A stretch of DNA of 64,000 bases, from NCBI GenBank assembly GCA_964059195.1, contig CAXKWD010000003.1, positions 201,338,174 to 201,402,173 of the forward strand. The letters are read 5' to 3'. This stretch comes from Ectobius pallidus (lineage: Eukaryota > Arthropoda > Insecta > Blattodea > Ectobiidae). The notes below the pieces were generated by a model. That model ran no database searches and was not told where the DNA came from. It saw only the letters and a list, made by a program, of their open reading frames with translations. Positions 30,117-41,700 of this stretch are shown in pieces (position 1 is the stretch's first letter; each line of letters opens with the position of its first letter). The position numbers and the translations under genes were made by a program.

Positions 30117-30678
30117 CAGGGTTGCCAGATCAGAAACGTAGAACGGTCGTACCAATATTCGAAAATAGTCGTATTCTAGTCAAAACTGTCGTATACTTTG
30201 TAATTTTTCAGTGTAATGAACGTATTGCGTTAATAATAATAATAATAATAATAATTCATAATCGGAATTTTACACCTTACATAAATGTCATGCAATTGTT
30301 AATAAATCATCTTATTTGTAAATGATTAGACGTGTTTCATTATCTTCCGATGTGGTAAATTTGATAATATACAATAAAATTAAATAAACAGTAGTTGCCA
30401 CAGTGTTGTAATTATTGCAAAAGGAACAGGACTGCTTTCCAATCATATTGATTTTTAGTTACATGCTTACAAAAAAACCCATGAATAAACAAGCTGTATT
30501 TTATATATATATATATATTTCAAAATTTAAAAGTCTACAGTAAACTGGTTAAAAAATATAAAACTATGTTAAAAATATTCGTACAAATAGGCGTACGACT
30601 CATTGTTGCATCGTACGTCGTACAAATGTATGAAATAGTCGTATGTGTACGACTATAGTCGTACGTATGGCAACCCTG
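30117..30678. mobile_element. hAT-type MITE, copy 2
   Basis: Same tips and GTCGTACG-rich subterminal sequence as the copy at 27049, 562 bp, with a perfect 8-bp target duplication GTTGCTCC (30109-30116 and 30679-30686). Confidence 0.88.
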
Positions 30679-30828
30679 GTTGCTCCCCACTTTTACCCAC
30701 AGAACAGAAACTTATTAGAAGTGCACCCTCTGTGTTAAATCTTGGAAACACGAAGCGATCGCAGCGCGCCTAGTTGCCTGGTGGGAACTAGAGATATGAG
30801 AGGGAAATTTGAATCATTGTCCTAATAA

Positions 30829-31052
30829 CATCGCTGTCCCAATTCAATACTAAGACATCTTAAAATCTTATGTTTTGAGAGCATTTATATATTTATGACA
30901 ACTTCCGTCCATAGTTATATTTGGACAGTTTGCATGTATAAAAGGCAAGAGACTTGTAAATCTATATTTAGCATAAAAACTAACTACATAAATGCTCTTT
31001 TCTCAAAATATCTGATTTTAAGATGTCTTAGTATTGAACTGAGGCAGCGATA
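30829..31052. repeat. foldback repeat, arms about 60 bp
   Basis: ATACTAAGACATCTTAAAAT and the following TTTTGAGAGCATTTA in the left arm recur inverted in 30989-31052, with small indels. The tips include CATCGCTG/CAGCGAT. The interior of about 100 bp is non-coding. Confidence 0.65.
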
Positions 31053-32285
31053 TGTACTATATTAATATTGTTATAAGCCTATCTGAAACATAAATATTTA
31101 TTAATGGAGTACCTATTTAAATATTATAATAATGTTTAGTAAGAAATTCTGTAGCACTACTGTAAATAAATATCCTTCCCAAACTATAAATCTCAATTAC
31201 GCTACTACCACAATATGTGTTTAACATAATACTGACAAATATTTATTGTTAATGTGTTTACTTACCATAAGTTATCCCCGTCAATAGCAGATATACATCT
31301 AAGAGTCTGGATTCATTTGGGGAGGGGGGGGGTACTGGTCAACTGATTTGGTCAAAAATCAAGAATACCATTCTGGCACTTAATAACAAAAAGTTAAGTT
31401 TCAGTGATTTGAATTTAGCCAGTCTAAAAAGAAAATGTATTAAACATAAATCATGTAATATTTTGTTAAATACAATAAAAGGAGAGAAGGGAGAAAAAGG
31501 AGAAAATATTCACATATATCCAACAAATAATATTAAATTTATTACATTATAAATCAGCATTAAGTATTTACACAGCTTTTTTTCATATTACACAGTAATT
31601 GAAGATCCAAAACACATTGATTATACTAAGTTATATTAATAAATAGGCTAACATAGATTGCACCAATAGTTGTAAATGACTTGTAATCTACATTTCCAGC
31701 AGATACATCTACATTCAAGATGTACAATTTTTACTCATATGAACCATTGGGATTCAAGCATTTTCCCCCTACAATAGGGGTCCCATTTCTTGACAAGAAA
31801 ACACCGGGACACTTGGCGGTCATTGAAAGAACATTTTTTCTTGGGCATTTTATGCTACGTAAACACACTTGATATGGAAACATATGAGTTCAAGCAGGTG
31901 GTTTTATTCGCCAGAACACAGAGAAGTGAGAAAACAAAATATACGAATACCACTAACGTGTGGAAGTGAGCATCTGCCTCCTCGATGCTGTATCCATGCC
32001 ACAAAACTCATTGCATGCTACAGTTAATAGAAAAAGGGAAACTTTTAGCTGCTTTCTTCTATTGAGTGCCAGTAACCGATCAGTAGCAAAATATTGAGTT
32101 TCTCACTTTTAAAATTTAAAATCAGAAGATTTTTTTTACAGAAAACAGTTGTAATAATGATATCAGTAATGAAACTAACAAGTATCTAGAATGGAAAGCA
32201 TCAGGGTCGATCTTTATGTTCAATGCTTTTACCATGAAATAATAACTGTATGTTTGAGTGTCCATTCTTGATTGCTTTAACAAAA
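31053..32285. other. no gene recognised; one shared repeat fragment
   Basis: Non-coding. The words TACTGGTCAACTGATTTGGTC and CTGGCACTTAATAA at 31333-31385 recur near 55430 and 55588, so this is an internally deleted scrap of a dispersed repeat. Confidence 0.5.
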
Positions 32286-32338
32286 GTTAGTTGTTAAATT
32301 TTCACTTGACAAGCAAACTTAGATTAGTAGCAGTTCGA

Positions 32339-32385
32339 AAACCGCTGATGATGCACTAAAATAGTGCGAAACGGCCGTCCGGATT
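32339..32385 (+). ncRNA. hammerhead-like ribozyme, unit 1
   Basis: The core order is stem I strand (AACCG), CTGATGA at 32345, stem II GCAC-TAAAATA-GTGC, GAAA, a minimal stem III from the palindrome ACGGCCGT, a GTC cleavage triplet ending at 32379, and the stem I partner CGGATT. This matches type I hammerheads of metazoan retroelements. Departures are an extra T between CTGATGA and stem II, and a loop-less stem III that would favour cleavage in dimeric RNA. Confidence 0.6.
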
Positions 32386-32441
32386 GCCAAAGGTAAATCT
32401 AAGTTTGCTTGTCAAGTGAAAATTTAACAGTAGCAGTTCGA

Positions 32442-32488
32442 AAACCGCTGATGATGCACTAAAATAGTGCGAAACGGCCGTCCGGATT
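32442..32488 (+). ncRNA. hammerhead-like ribozyme, unit 2
   Basis: Same core as unit 1, 103 bp downstream, with CTGATGA at 32448 and the predicted cleavage point after 32482. Cleavage at both sites would release a 103-nt RNA. Confidence 0.6.
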
Positions 32489-32538
32489 ACCAAAGGTAAA
32501 TCTAAGTTTGCTTGTCAAGTGAAAATTTAACAACTAAC

Positions 32539-33408
32539 ATGAAATAATAGTTGTAATAATAATAATAATAATAATTGCATGGTTTCCTCAATCGCAAAGG
32601 CCAAAATGCAGGATACATTGAGATATAGCTGAACAATAGAAGTAAATGCTGCACTAATGAGTTATTACAAGAGTTTAATGGTAAATTTCTTTAGCCATGA
32701 AATTTGATTTGAACCCACGACCTCTTCCCTATTACTCCATACCACCTTCCTTTAATTGATTTTGGTGCGTTCATTACGACTGTGGTGAACTGATTATATG
32801 TCACAACAATATCTAGATTATAGTATTCTTGCCACTATGGGCAACAAAAGAATATTCATATTTTAATCAAAATGTTTGTTATGAAATTTGCATTTAAGTC
32901 ATGTTAGCCTATATCGTTTTTATCTTGATACCTATTAATTTTATAAAGAAATGTGTTTAACAAATAGTGTTCTTTTTAATTTTCTCTACAACTTGTCTGT
33001 ACTAAGTTTCCATGTGTCGCCCAATGTGATGGAGATAGCCTAGAAAAGTTGAAAATGGATACGAGTAAAGTACCCCCTAAGTCATTTTTGCAGAAAAACG
33101 GATACAGCCATTTTGTTAGTCATAGATAAGAGTTTCCAATTTAAATTTTTCATTAAAATCGTTAGAGCCAATTTTTCAAAATACTTTCATGAAAAGTCCC
33201 TTTAATATTTCAGTTATAAAACTCAATTTCTGAGCGGTCGATAAAATTCCGAAAAAGTCCTTAGTTAAAAAAATGAAGTAAATACAATGAACCGTTTACC
33301 CGCTGTGCTTGTCCACAGACAGACGGACAGATGTCATTCCAAAAACATTTTTTTCGGTTTCTACCAATCCTGAAACATGCTTTCCTGGTGTTATCTCGAC
33401 TTTGATTT
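32539..33408. other. no gene recognised
   Basis: AT-rich, with a short AAT run at 32557-32574 and an ACAGACGGACAG word at 33317-33329 like that at 55534, again a dispersed-repeat scrap. Confidence 0.5.
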
Positions 33409-33657
33409 TTGTCACAATCACAATACTTTCTCTACACTACGTATATGCGAGAAAGTAAAATCAGGACATCTGGGACCCCTACCCTGAGAATCCCTATCAA
33501 CTGGAAAAATATATGCAATCTAGGCAATGAAGTGAATTGTGCTAATTACTTCATTTGTGAAGACCACTTCCTGGAAAAAGATTCAGAAAACAACAGGGGC
33601 AGATGTGGTAATTGTAGATTCTTGGTAAATGTAAATGCCTACTGGGAAATTTTGTAA
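33409..33657 (+). pseudogene. possible THAP-domain C-terminal scrap
   Basis: The frame contains IPINWKNICNLGNEVNCANY followed by FICEDHFLEKD, which resembles the second half of a THAP finger with its Cys-x2-His-Phe. The first Cys pair is absent. The rest is short and low in information, so the call is tentative. Confidence 0.3.
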
Positions 33658-34109
33658 TAGATTATTTCAGTTAGATATTTGTTATAATTATAGTCTTTAC
33701 ACTTCCCTATTTTATTTTCACAAATGACAACCAAGTATATGTTTTTAAAAGTTCAATTTTGACTTAATAAAACACTGACAGTTTACTTCATGAAGAAAAA
33801 AGCAGCAGAAATCATTAAAATTTGAAGAAAGTTGTATTTAATAATGTTTAAAGAGATCAAAACTATAGTAACTAAGGTAAAGGATGGTTATTAACCACAA
33901 AAGCATGGGTTCATTGTAAACATCTATTTATATGCCCAAAAAGTTAATTTTAAATCCTAGAAGTCTCCAGTACAATCAGGGGCATACAAGATTTGTTGTA
34001 GAAACAATTAAATGTTAGGAATGAACTGAGAAAAACTAACAAATTTTAAACTTGAAGCTGTAAATATCATTTACAATTACCCCACTTAACCCTTGGATTT
34101 GATGACATT
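33658..34109. other. no gene recognised
   Basis: AT-rich non-coding sequence up to the 3' tail of LINE-beta. Confidence 0.5.
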
Positions 34110-34427
34110 GATTAGTTTAGTTTAGTTTAGTTTAGTTTATTTCATCCTCTGAATCATTACAAAATGATATGGGACACAATTTTATGGAGTTATACAATAA
34201 GTACTGTTGAAGTGGACAACAAAATACAATACAATACAATGCAAATTAATAAAACATAGATGATTACAATACAATACAATACAAATGAATAAAACATGGA
34301 TGATTACAATAAAAAACAAATGAATAAAACATAGATGATTACAATGAAAATTATTAATTACTACAGGATTTAGCTTGTTTACATTAACTGATGATTATGG
34401 TCGAGACTATGAATAGAGTTGTTTTGG
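34110..34427 (-). mobile_element. LINE-beta 3' untranslated region and (CTAAA)n tail
   Basis: On the minus strand this piece begins just after the stop codon of the LINE-beta protein, whose coding part lies 15 kb away at 49639 and above, and ends in AAATAAACTAAACTAAACTAA, a LINE tail (plus-strand TTTAG repeats at 34113-34139). Joining the two sides through the TTAA at 34428 and 49635 gives a continuous stop-codon region, which proves that the 15-kb insert split this LINE. Confidence 0.8.
34228..34345. repeat. three direct repeats of about 35-40 bp in the LINE-beta 3' region
   Basis: AATAAAACATAGATGATTAC (with one G variant) recurs at about 34249, 34289 and 34324, with ACAAT runs between. Confidence 0.75.
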
Positions 34428-34431
34428 TTAA
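34428..34431. other. TTAA target-site duplication (left; right copy 49635-49638)
   Basis: The empty site reads CATTTTAACC on the minus strand, in which the TTAA includes the TAA stop codon of LINE-beta. Left and right flanks reconstruct it exactly. Confidence 0.75.
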
Positions 34432-34693
34432 AGGAAAAGTAAACTAAAAATTCAGTATCATTTTCTTCATACGGATTGAAAGAGAATGTTTTTAAGAAAT
34501 GATATTCACTGTTAGAAATGTTTTACACCTTCACATTTAATCACAAAACGAATCTATTTATTGTAACGCGATGGGCGCGTGACGTCACGCTTGACGAAGG
34601 CTTGGCTCAGTCTCGCCCGGTGAAAGACATTTCACAGCATTCTGTCTACTGTTACAGTTTTTTAGTGAGTATCTGTTCAAACATTGGTTTATT

Positions 34694-35353
34694 GTTGTGT
34701 TGTGGGGTGTACAAACTCATCGTCGAAGAGTGATAACACACTTAAAATATCTTTCCATCGATTTCCCAACAGAGATAAGTCACCCGAACGTAAATAAGCA
34801 ATGGCTGATAAAAATAAAAAGAGAAAAATTTGTTCCTACTAAATACAGTACGGTTTGTTCACAACATTTTGAAGAAAATGATACCGAGCTTTTGGTACAG
34901 TTACGAACACAGTTATCTGGAGAGACCCCGCAATCTGTTTAAAAAAGAAGTGCTGTGCCATCACTTCTTTTGCGTGGGAAATCTGAAACACCGCCAATGA
35001 AGAAAAGAAAATCGTCGTACTCGAGGAAGAAGGAAATGAGAGAGTTGTTGCAAGATTTGAATAGTAATCCTTCAGTATCCGGGAATGGACAAATCATGAA
35101 TGTGGAATCTAGTATTTATTACGAAAATTCAGTTTCTAACAGAGTAGGCGTTCAGTGTGAACTAGGAAATGAAACTTATGTGAATGTTTGCACAGATTCA
35201 TTGAATGTTTCTTCTAGAAATTGTGATTTAGATAGCTCTTTTAGCATTTCAGAAATTTCTACTACAGCAAAAGATGATTCTGAATCTGAAAGTGACTCTG
35301 TTCGTATCTTGAAAAATGTTTTGTTTTTTAACTGTATTAGCTCTAAGTATTAA
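34694..35353 (+). pseudogene. THAP-domain protein of the TTAA element, frameshifted
   Basis: CCVVGCTNSSSKSDNTLKIS then HRFP gives the first Cys pair and the usual Phe-Pro of a THAP finger. That frame stops near 34797, and the partner half (NKQWLIKIKREKF, then VCSQHF) continues in another frame to 34940. A third frame follows with AVPSLLLRGKSETPPMKKRKSS, the region that normally follows the finger, and ends at 35353 with an acidic Ser-rich stretch. No transposase core is visible. It lies convergent to the next gene and overlaps it by about 100 bp. No Met precedes the first Cys pair, so an upstream exon or loss of the start is possible. Confidence 0.7.
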
Positions 35354-35662
35354 CTGATAACGCCTGGCAACTAGTGTATCTTTATTTATAATAACGCTAT
35401 CGAATGGGCAATGTCGTGTTATACAGTCTACAACCCCCTTCTGTTCACAAATTACTTCACGGTCCCAACAACACACACTTTCGTGGCCCGTTTTCATATG
35501 TACACACAGCCCACATTTACACCATTCCGTATTTTCTTTTCTTCCTTGTAACTCTTTAAATAATTCCTTGTCATTTTCTTTTCGTGTGATATTAATTTGT
35601 GAATACCGAGATTTGTCCTTAGAAGATAACATTGCAGGCATCTCTATCAACAACAAACACAA
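35249..35662 (-). pseudogene. P2X7-C-terminal-domain-like zinc protein
   Basis: The 137-residue frame contains WCKCGLC, ESVCCWD, CITRHCPF and INKDTLVARRYQ. This order matches the Cys/His zinc-binding C-terminal ('ballast') domain of P2X7 receptors, which also occurs alone in many invertebrate proteins of unknown function, some transposon-linked. The domain runs to about codon 100; the C-terminal rest looks like read-out. The gypsy LTR begins 29 bp upstream of the first codon, so the promoter is now 11 kb away next to the SAP/YqaJ gene. No receptor membrane segment is present. Confidence 0.6.
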
Positions 35663-35690
35663 ATGAGACTTTGTGGTGTATTAGAAACAC

Positions 35691-38676
35691 TGTGATGGGC
35701 TTTTCTTACTTTATGCTATAAAGTTCCCTAACTTCTTGGATTAAATCTTCGCCAAAATTCTTCGCCAAAATCTGTGACGACTAATATGTGATTATTCTCA
35801 ATCGTAGTATATAAGTTTACTGAACTCCTACAAAACAAGGTCACTCATGCACCTGTCGTGTCATCATAACACTGCCTGCATAGTCCACATTCCAACGTTC
35901 AGTACAACTACCTCTGTCACCGGGTGATTGCAAATTTCCTACTCTCAGTCTACTTTCTCTTTCTTTTAACAATTTACCCAGTCTTGATAATATTGATGAA
36001 AATTTATATTAACGGGCGCCATCATCAATACGCTTCCTCTTTTCTTTTTGTTATGTATCAGCCCAGTCACAAATTAAATTATAGATACACAGGCTATGTA
36101 TCTACATGCCTCTCGACTAGCTTTTAAATTAACAGTGGAGACGGGAATTGGGTTCGGATTTACCTTTCGTTTATTACTCTGCTTCTCTCTATTTCTTCTT
36201 TTTCTCCTTTTTCAGTGCTCACTACCAAAGTATATAACTTAGCCCAAAAATCAGCGACTTTCAAACCATTACAAGGATAAGGGTCAAAAATCTGAACTTC
36301 ACGTTAATTTACTTTGCATAACAATAACCATAATTTATTTAATATATTATTTTTTTTTCTTTTCAACAATAACAATCTTACATACAATAAATTACATTTA
36401 CCCAACATTAACCATTCAACATTTTTATTAGTAGGATAGTATTTAATTATTCAAGGTTAGTATACCCAGTTTAACTACATAAGTACGTTCTCTGTTCAAC
36501 AATAACAAATCCCTAATTAATTACTTTAACCTTCTTTCTTTTTTTTTTGTTTCCAGGTATCTACTAGAACGTCTTGTATTATTCTTCTAATTTACTACTG
36601 ACTTGTGTAGTCATTTACATTTGCAACTTCAGGATAGTTCAATATATATATTATACCTTCTGTTTTTTTGAATAAATAAAGGTTTTCAATTCATAATCCA
36701 GTCCTTAACTCTACAGATTACACTCAATAATCCCACCTATGTCTCCTATACGAGTCTACTAGTCATCTTAGTCCATGAAGAATTGTATTTAAAGATAGAT
36801 AGGAAAGACAGTCTCATGAAGAAAGAAATAGAAGTTTAGGCCTATACCCACAGAGTGACTGTGGCGATAGACCACCGATACAGGAGCGGCGTCTAGATCT
36901 TGAGTTACAAACAATCTGACTCCTCTCCTGCAACCGGGAAAATATTAATGGGCCGCAAACAAAAATAAAATTTTGTAAATCGATGTCAGAGGTCCCTGAC
37001 ACTCTCTCCTAGAGGCACGTGGGGCCGTTGTTCGCCTCCAACATCGATGGCTTTCACAATCTCTCATAAATTTCTTTTCTTTATATGTTACTAGTATAGG
37101 CCTTGCCTACTACCAGATTTTATTTGTTTGATTCGGGATACTTCCGGCGTTCCCTCACCTCACCCTTACAATCTCTAGTACTTGTTCATAAACTACTTAT
37201 CATCAGTACACTACTCGTAATTACCTATTCTCCTCTTTCTAACCTGACCAATCATCAACTATTATCTTTTAACCCCTTTCTTTCTTTAAGTAGAGTTCCC
37301 TTCAGCTTATACCATTGATTTAATTCACTTGGTGGTTATTCTAGTTTTCCTACTTCTTAAGTTACTACTCTTCAGCATGGGCACCCAATCTTCTTTTGTC
37401 TCTAAATTCCCTAGAATTCTAACTGAAACTAATTCACGCCCAGATTAGTAAGCTTCTCTATAACCCCTGTAGTGACTTCTACTTCTACCCTAACATGTAA
37501 ATTTTCCAATGGTACACACCTACTGCACTACCACTCGTAGGCCTTCTTTTGCCCTTCAATCTTTCCACTTCTTATCCCCCTCTACCATATTCCATACACC
37601 TTCGCTTGTAGATAAATCTCTATAAAAAAAACATAACTTAACACTACAGGCCAGCATGAAATCTATTTATAGATAGTCACCCGTCACCTGAAAGAAACCC
37701 AAGTGGGAGGGGCCCTCGTAAGAAGTACTAAGCATGCCCCTTAATTACCTTTCTTCCTTACTCCCCTCGCGTCCTGTCTCAAAAATAACAAAGTTTATAT
37801 GAGCATCACCAATTGCCCCTAGCTATGTATTCATTCGTGGGACAATCACCCATAAAACCCCAAAGTGAAGAGATCTATCTTTGGCATTCAGCGGTTAGGC
37901 TCTTGACTGCTCTTTCATAATTAACTTAGACCAGAAATAGAAAATAGTTGGATTACTGGACTTCATCACTTTACTTCTAGAATTCTCACTTCTATGTTCC
38001 TATTCTATTCTTTTATCATACGATACGGCGTCTAATCGCCACACATTACTTAGAAACCATCCTTACAAAAAAAAGGAATATCTCAATTTTCTCACTCCCC
38101 AAACAATAAGAAAAAGTCTAGACGATTATACTCAACCAGTGATGTCCAACTTATCCTCCGATCCTGAGTTGTCTTCCATTACTTCCTGATGTCCATATCT
38201 GCTCTTATTCAGAGCGAGCAGTCACGACTCACTCTCACAGCTGATGTTCGCTGTAGCGGTGTCTCGTACTGGCCGACTTGGTGTATTCTTCTGATTAATG
38301 ACTATCTCCATATAGCCGTGTCAAGGAAGTTCACAACCAGAATTTCCTTAGATGAAGGTCTGACACACCATTATGCCAGAACGCCTCTACCGCTGTCACA
38401 CATCCCAATCTCGTCTTCTCCCTTCTGCCTTTTCAACTTCTCTCTCTCGTGGTCAGGCACGTACTACCAACCGTCTTTCAGGTTCCACACGTCTCTCTCG
38501 TCGATTCACCGTCGACGCATGCGCACCTCTCCTTTTCTGTAATTCAAATAAATTCAGGGCAGTATCGATAATCATGAAAATGTTCAATATCGATTAGTTG
38601 CGGTCCCCCAACCCTTCCTTTGTTTAGGAATGGTCTCCTATCGTTGATTATGCACGTCGCTATTTGCGTCGTGACA
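35691..38676 (-). repeat. 3' LTR of the gypsy element
   Basis: On the minus strand it begins TGTCACGACG and ends GCCCATCACA, the TG...CA borders of LTRs. At nearly 3 kb it is long for a gypsy LTR. No credible gene lies in it. AT-rich, with many pyrimidine runs on the plus strand. Confidence 0.92.
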
Positions 38677-38688
38677 TTCTTCCCGCAC
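38677..38688 (-). promoter_or_regulatory. polypurine tract
   Basis: GCGGGAAGAA on the minus strand directly abuts the 3' LTR, the place where plus-strand DNA synthesis is primed. Confidence 0.7.
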
Positions 38689-38779
38689 TCACCATAAAAA
38701 AATAATGTTGACACAGGTCACATTCTTTTTTTTTTTTTTTTTTTTTGTGCGTGTCTCTTTTACCAGCCTTAAAGAACTT

Positions 38780-41700
38780 TTACCCAGGTACAAAAGGTTT
38801 CAAGTCTTTAACGTGCCACTTCCCCAACTGTTTACCAAAACGGTTCGTCAGTTCATAACTATTCTCGCTAAGCTTTTTCTTTATTATAAAGGGGCCGACG
38901 AACTTTGCACTTAAGCCTGCTGCATAAGCTTGTGAGGCATCGCTTAATTTAAAGTTTCTTCTTAACACAAGATCTCCTGGACAAAATCTCACCTCTCTCC
39001 TCCGAAGATTATAATAATGACTTGAATTCTTATAGGCGGTTTCTAAGTTATGTCTAACCATTAAACGTACCGTTTTCAATTTATTGAGTCTCTCCACCCA
39101 AAGTTTTGGAATTTCTTTATAAATCGGTTGGTTTTCCACCTTTTCAATCCTACTGATAATTTCAGGCTCCTTCCCATAATTTAGCATATAAGGAGTGCAT
39201 CCAGTGGAACTATGCTTAGCCGTATTTATAGCAAAATTAAATTCTCTCAAATACACGTCCCAAACTGTCTGATCCTTTTGAATGTAACTAGAAATCATTG
39301 TTTTCAATACTCTATTGACTCTTTCTACTGGATTTCCTTGTGGTGAATATACAGGTAAATAACAAGGAGTTATATTAAAAGCTTTAGCTATCTCTCGCAT
39401 TAATTTACTAGTGTATTGCGGTCCATTATCCATCAGCAAATATCCCGGAATTCCCCATTTAAGGATAATCAATTCATAAAATGCTTCCGTAACTGCTCTA
39501 CTGGTTGCTTTCCTTAACGCTTTACACTCTATATATTTGGTGAAGGTGTCCTGAAATACAATCACATATCTGTTTCCCTTTTTTGAACGTGGGTAAGGTC
39601 CCAACAAATCAGTAGCTACAGTCATCCAAGGTTTCTCTTTCTGGTAAAAATGCATTGGTCCTGCTTGAGCCGTCTGTAACACTTTCTGTCTCTGACATAT
39701 TTCACAAGCAGTAACATATTTAGCAACATCTCTAAACATTCCCGGCCAATAATACTTGTTTGCTATTCTAAAGAAAGTCTTAGCTATCCCCATATGCCCT
39801 GCAGTAGGTGCATCATGACATTCCTGCAATACTTTAATCCTAAAATCTTGCGGAATAACTAATTTCCACCTATTTACTGTTCCCTCTAAAGTTTGTTCTA
39901 ACTGATCTAATCTTAGATGGTACAACTTCCCATCTACGACCTTCCAATCTGGCCAAAATTTAGGTTTACTTTGTACTTGCTCCTTCCGCTTAATATACCA
40001 AGCATCTTGTATATTTTCCCATTCCACTACTTCAGACTTATCAGTCAACAAGAGGCAAAATTCTTCCTCTACCGTTTTCTCTTGAACTTTCCCTTCGTGT
40101 ATTCTAGATAAAGCATCCGGAACTTTTTGTAATCTACCAGGCCTATGTATTACTTCAAAATCATACTCCTGGAGCAATAAACTCCACCTAGCTAATCGTC
40201 CGGTCGGATTCTGTAATGTATTTAACCATTTCAGAGCAAAGTGATCAGTATATACTTTAAAATGATAACCTTCCAAATAAGGACGAAACTTTTGAACTGC
40301 CCACAATATAGCTAACAATTCTTTCTCGACTATTGCCCACTTTTGCTCGCCTACCGTTAAAGTTCTACTAGCATAAGCTATTACTTTTTCCTCTCCTTCC
40401 TCTCCTGTCTGAATTAATGCTGCTCCTAGTCCTGAAAAACTAGCGTCGGTCTGTAGCACTAGGGGTTTAGTATAATCTGGACAAGTTAATATAGGACTAC
40501 TAGATAATTTCGATTTTAATTCATCAAAAGATTCCTGACATTCCTTAGTCCAACGCCATTTCTGATTCTTTTTCAGAAGTGCAGTGAGGGGCTTTACAAC
40601 TTCAGAAAAAAATGGAATGAATCGTCGGTACCAAGAAGCCAATCCTAAAAATGCTCGTACTTCCTTGACTTTTGTAGGGGCTGGATACTCAAGGATACAC
40701 GAGATTTTATCTGAATCTACAGCAATTCCTAATGGAGTAATGATATGACCCAAATATTTTAATTCACTTCTGCAAAATTTTGATTTTTCCCTATTAATTT
40801 TCAGGTTAGCTTTTCTTAATTTCTCTAAAACTTTTTCTAACAAGGACAAATGTTCTTCAAACGTCTCACTAATAAGTACTATATCATCCAAATAACAAAA
40901 GCATTTCTCTCCTATCTCTTCTCTTAATATAGTATCAACTAATCTTTGAAACGAGGCTGGTGCGTTATGAATTCCAAAAGGCATAACTCGAAACTGATAC
41001 AATCCTCTACCAGGTACGGTAAATGCTGTTTTTTCTTTACTTGCTTCATCTAATGGAACTTGCCAATACCCATTTTTCAAATCTATTGTACTGATATACC
41101 TAGCATGTCGTAATTTACTCAACACATGTTCAATGTATGGCAAAGGATAACTATCTCTTTTTGTACAATTATTTACTTTTCTGAAATCTACGCAGAACCT
41201 CCATGTTTTATCTGGTTTCTTTACCATAACTACCGGAGACGACCAAGGTGAATTTGAAGGCTCTATAACTTTTTCCAATAACATTTTATCTATTTCCGCG
41301 TGTATAACTTTTTCCAAAATGGGTGATACTGGATAATATCTTTGTTTTATAGGTTTTGCATCGCCTGTATCAATAACATGAGAAATCAGATCGGTAAGTC
41401 CAGTACACTGATCAAATTTCTGTAACTGATTTTCCAAAAACATATTCAATCTGTCCCTTTCCTGAGGTGTAGGTAAAGTAAGAATATTATGTAGTTGATC
41501 TTCTTCTTTTAAATCTATAGCCTTAACAAATTGAAAAATTTTTGCTGGTTCATCTTTGAAATACCAAGTCCCATCTTGCAAATCTACTACTAACCCAATT
41601 TGTCTCAAAACATCCATGCCCAGAATCATATCTACTGCTAAATTTGGCATAATTTTACATTTTATCTGAAAGATCCTGTCCTGCAATTTCATCTCAAAAG

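Larger units (their letters stand above)
32286..32538 (+). repeat. tandem 103-bp hammerhead units inside a foldback
   Basis: Two copies of a 103-bp unit start at 32326 and 32429; they differ by about one base (ATTGCC against ATTACC). The unit tail (AATCTAAGTTTGCTTG and on to AATTTAAC) is present inverted at the left border, giving roughly 40-bp inverted arms at 32286-32325 and about 32498-32537. Each unit contains a hammerhead-like core. Confidence 0.8.

Noticed and set aside
34113..34139. TTTAG repeats as telomere-like sequence
   Set aside because: Insect telomeres use TTAGG; here the repeats are the tail of LINE-beta, immediately after its 3' region.
35249..35662. A P2X receptor gene
   Set aside because: Only the C-terminal zinc-type domain is present; no channel domain, and it sits inside a transposon.
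36814..38597. Genes within the gypsy LTRs (frames at 36814, 37103, 38189, 38373 and the copies in the other LTR)
   Set aside because: Short frames without motifs, conserved only because the LTRs are duplicates.
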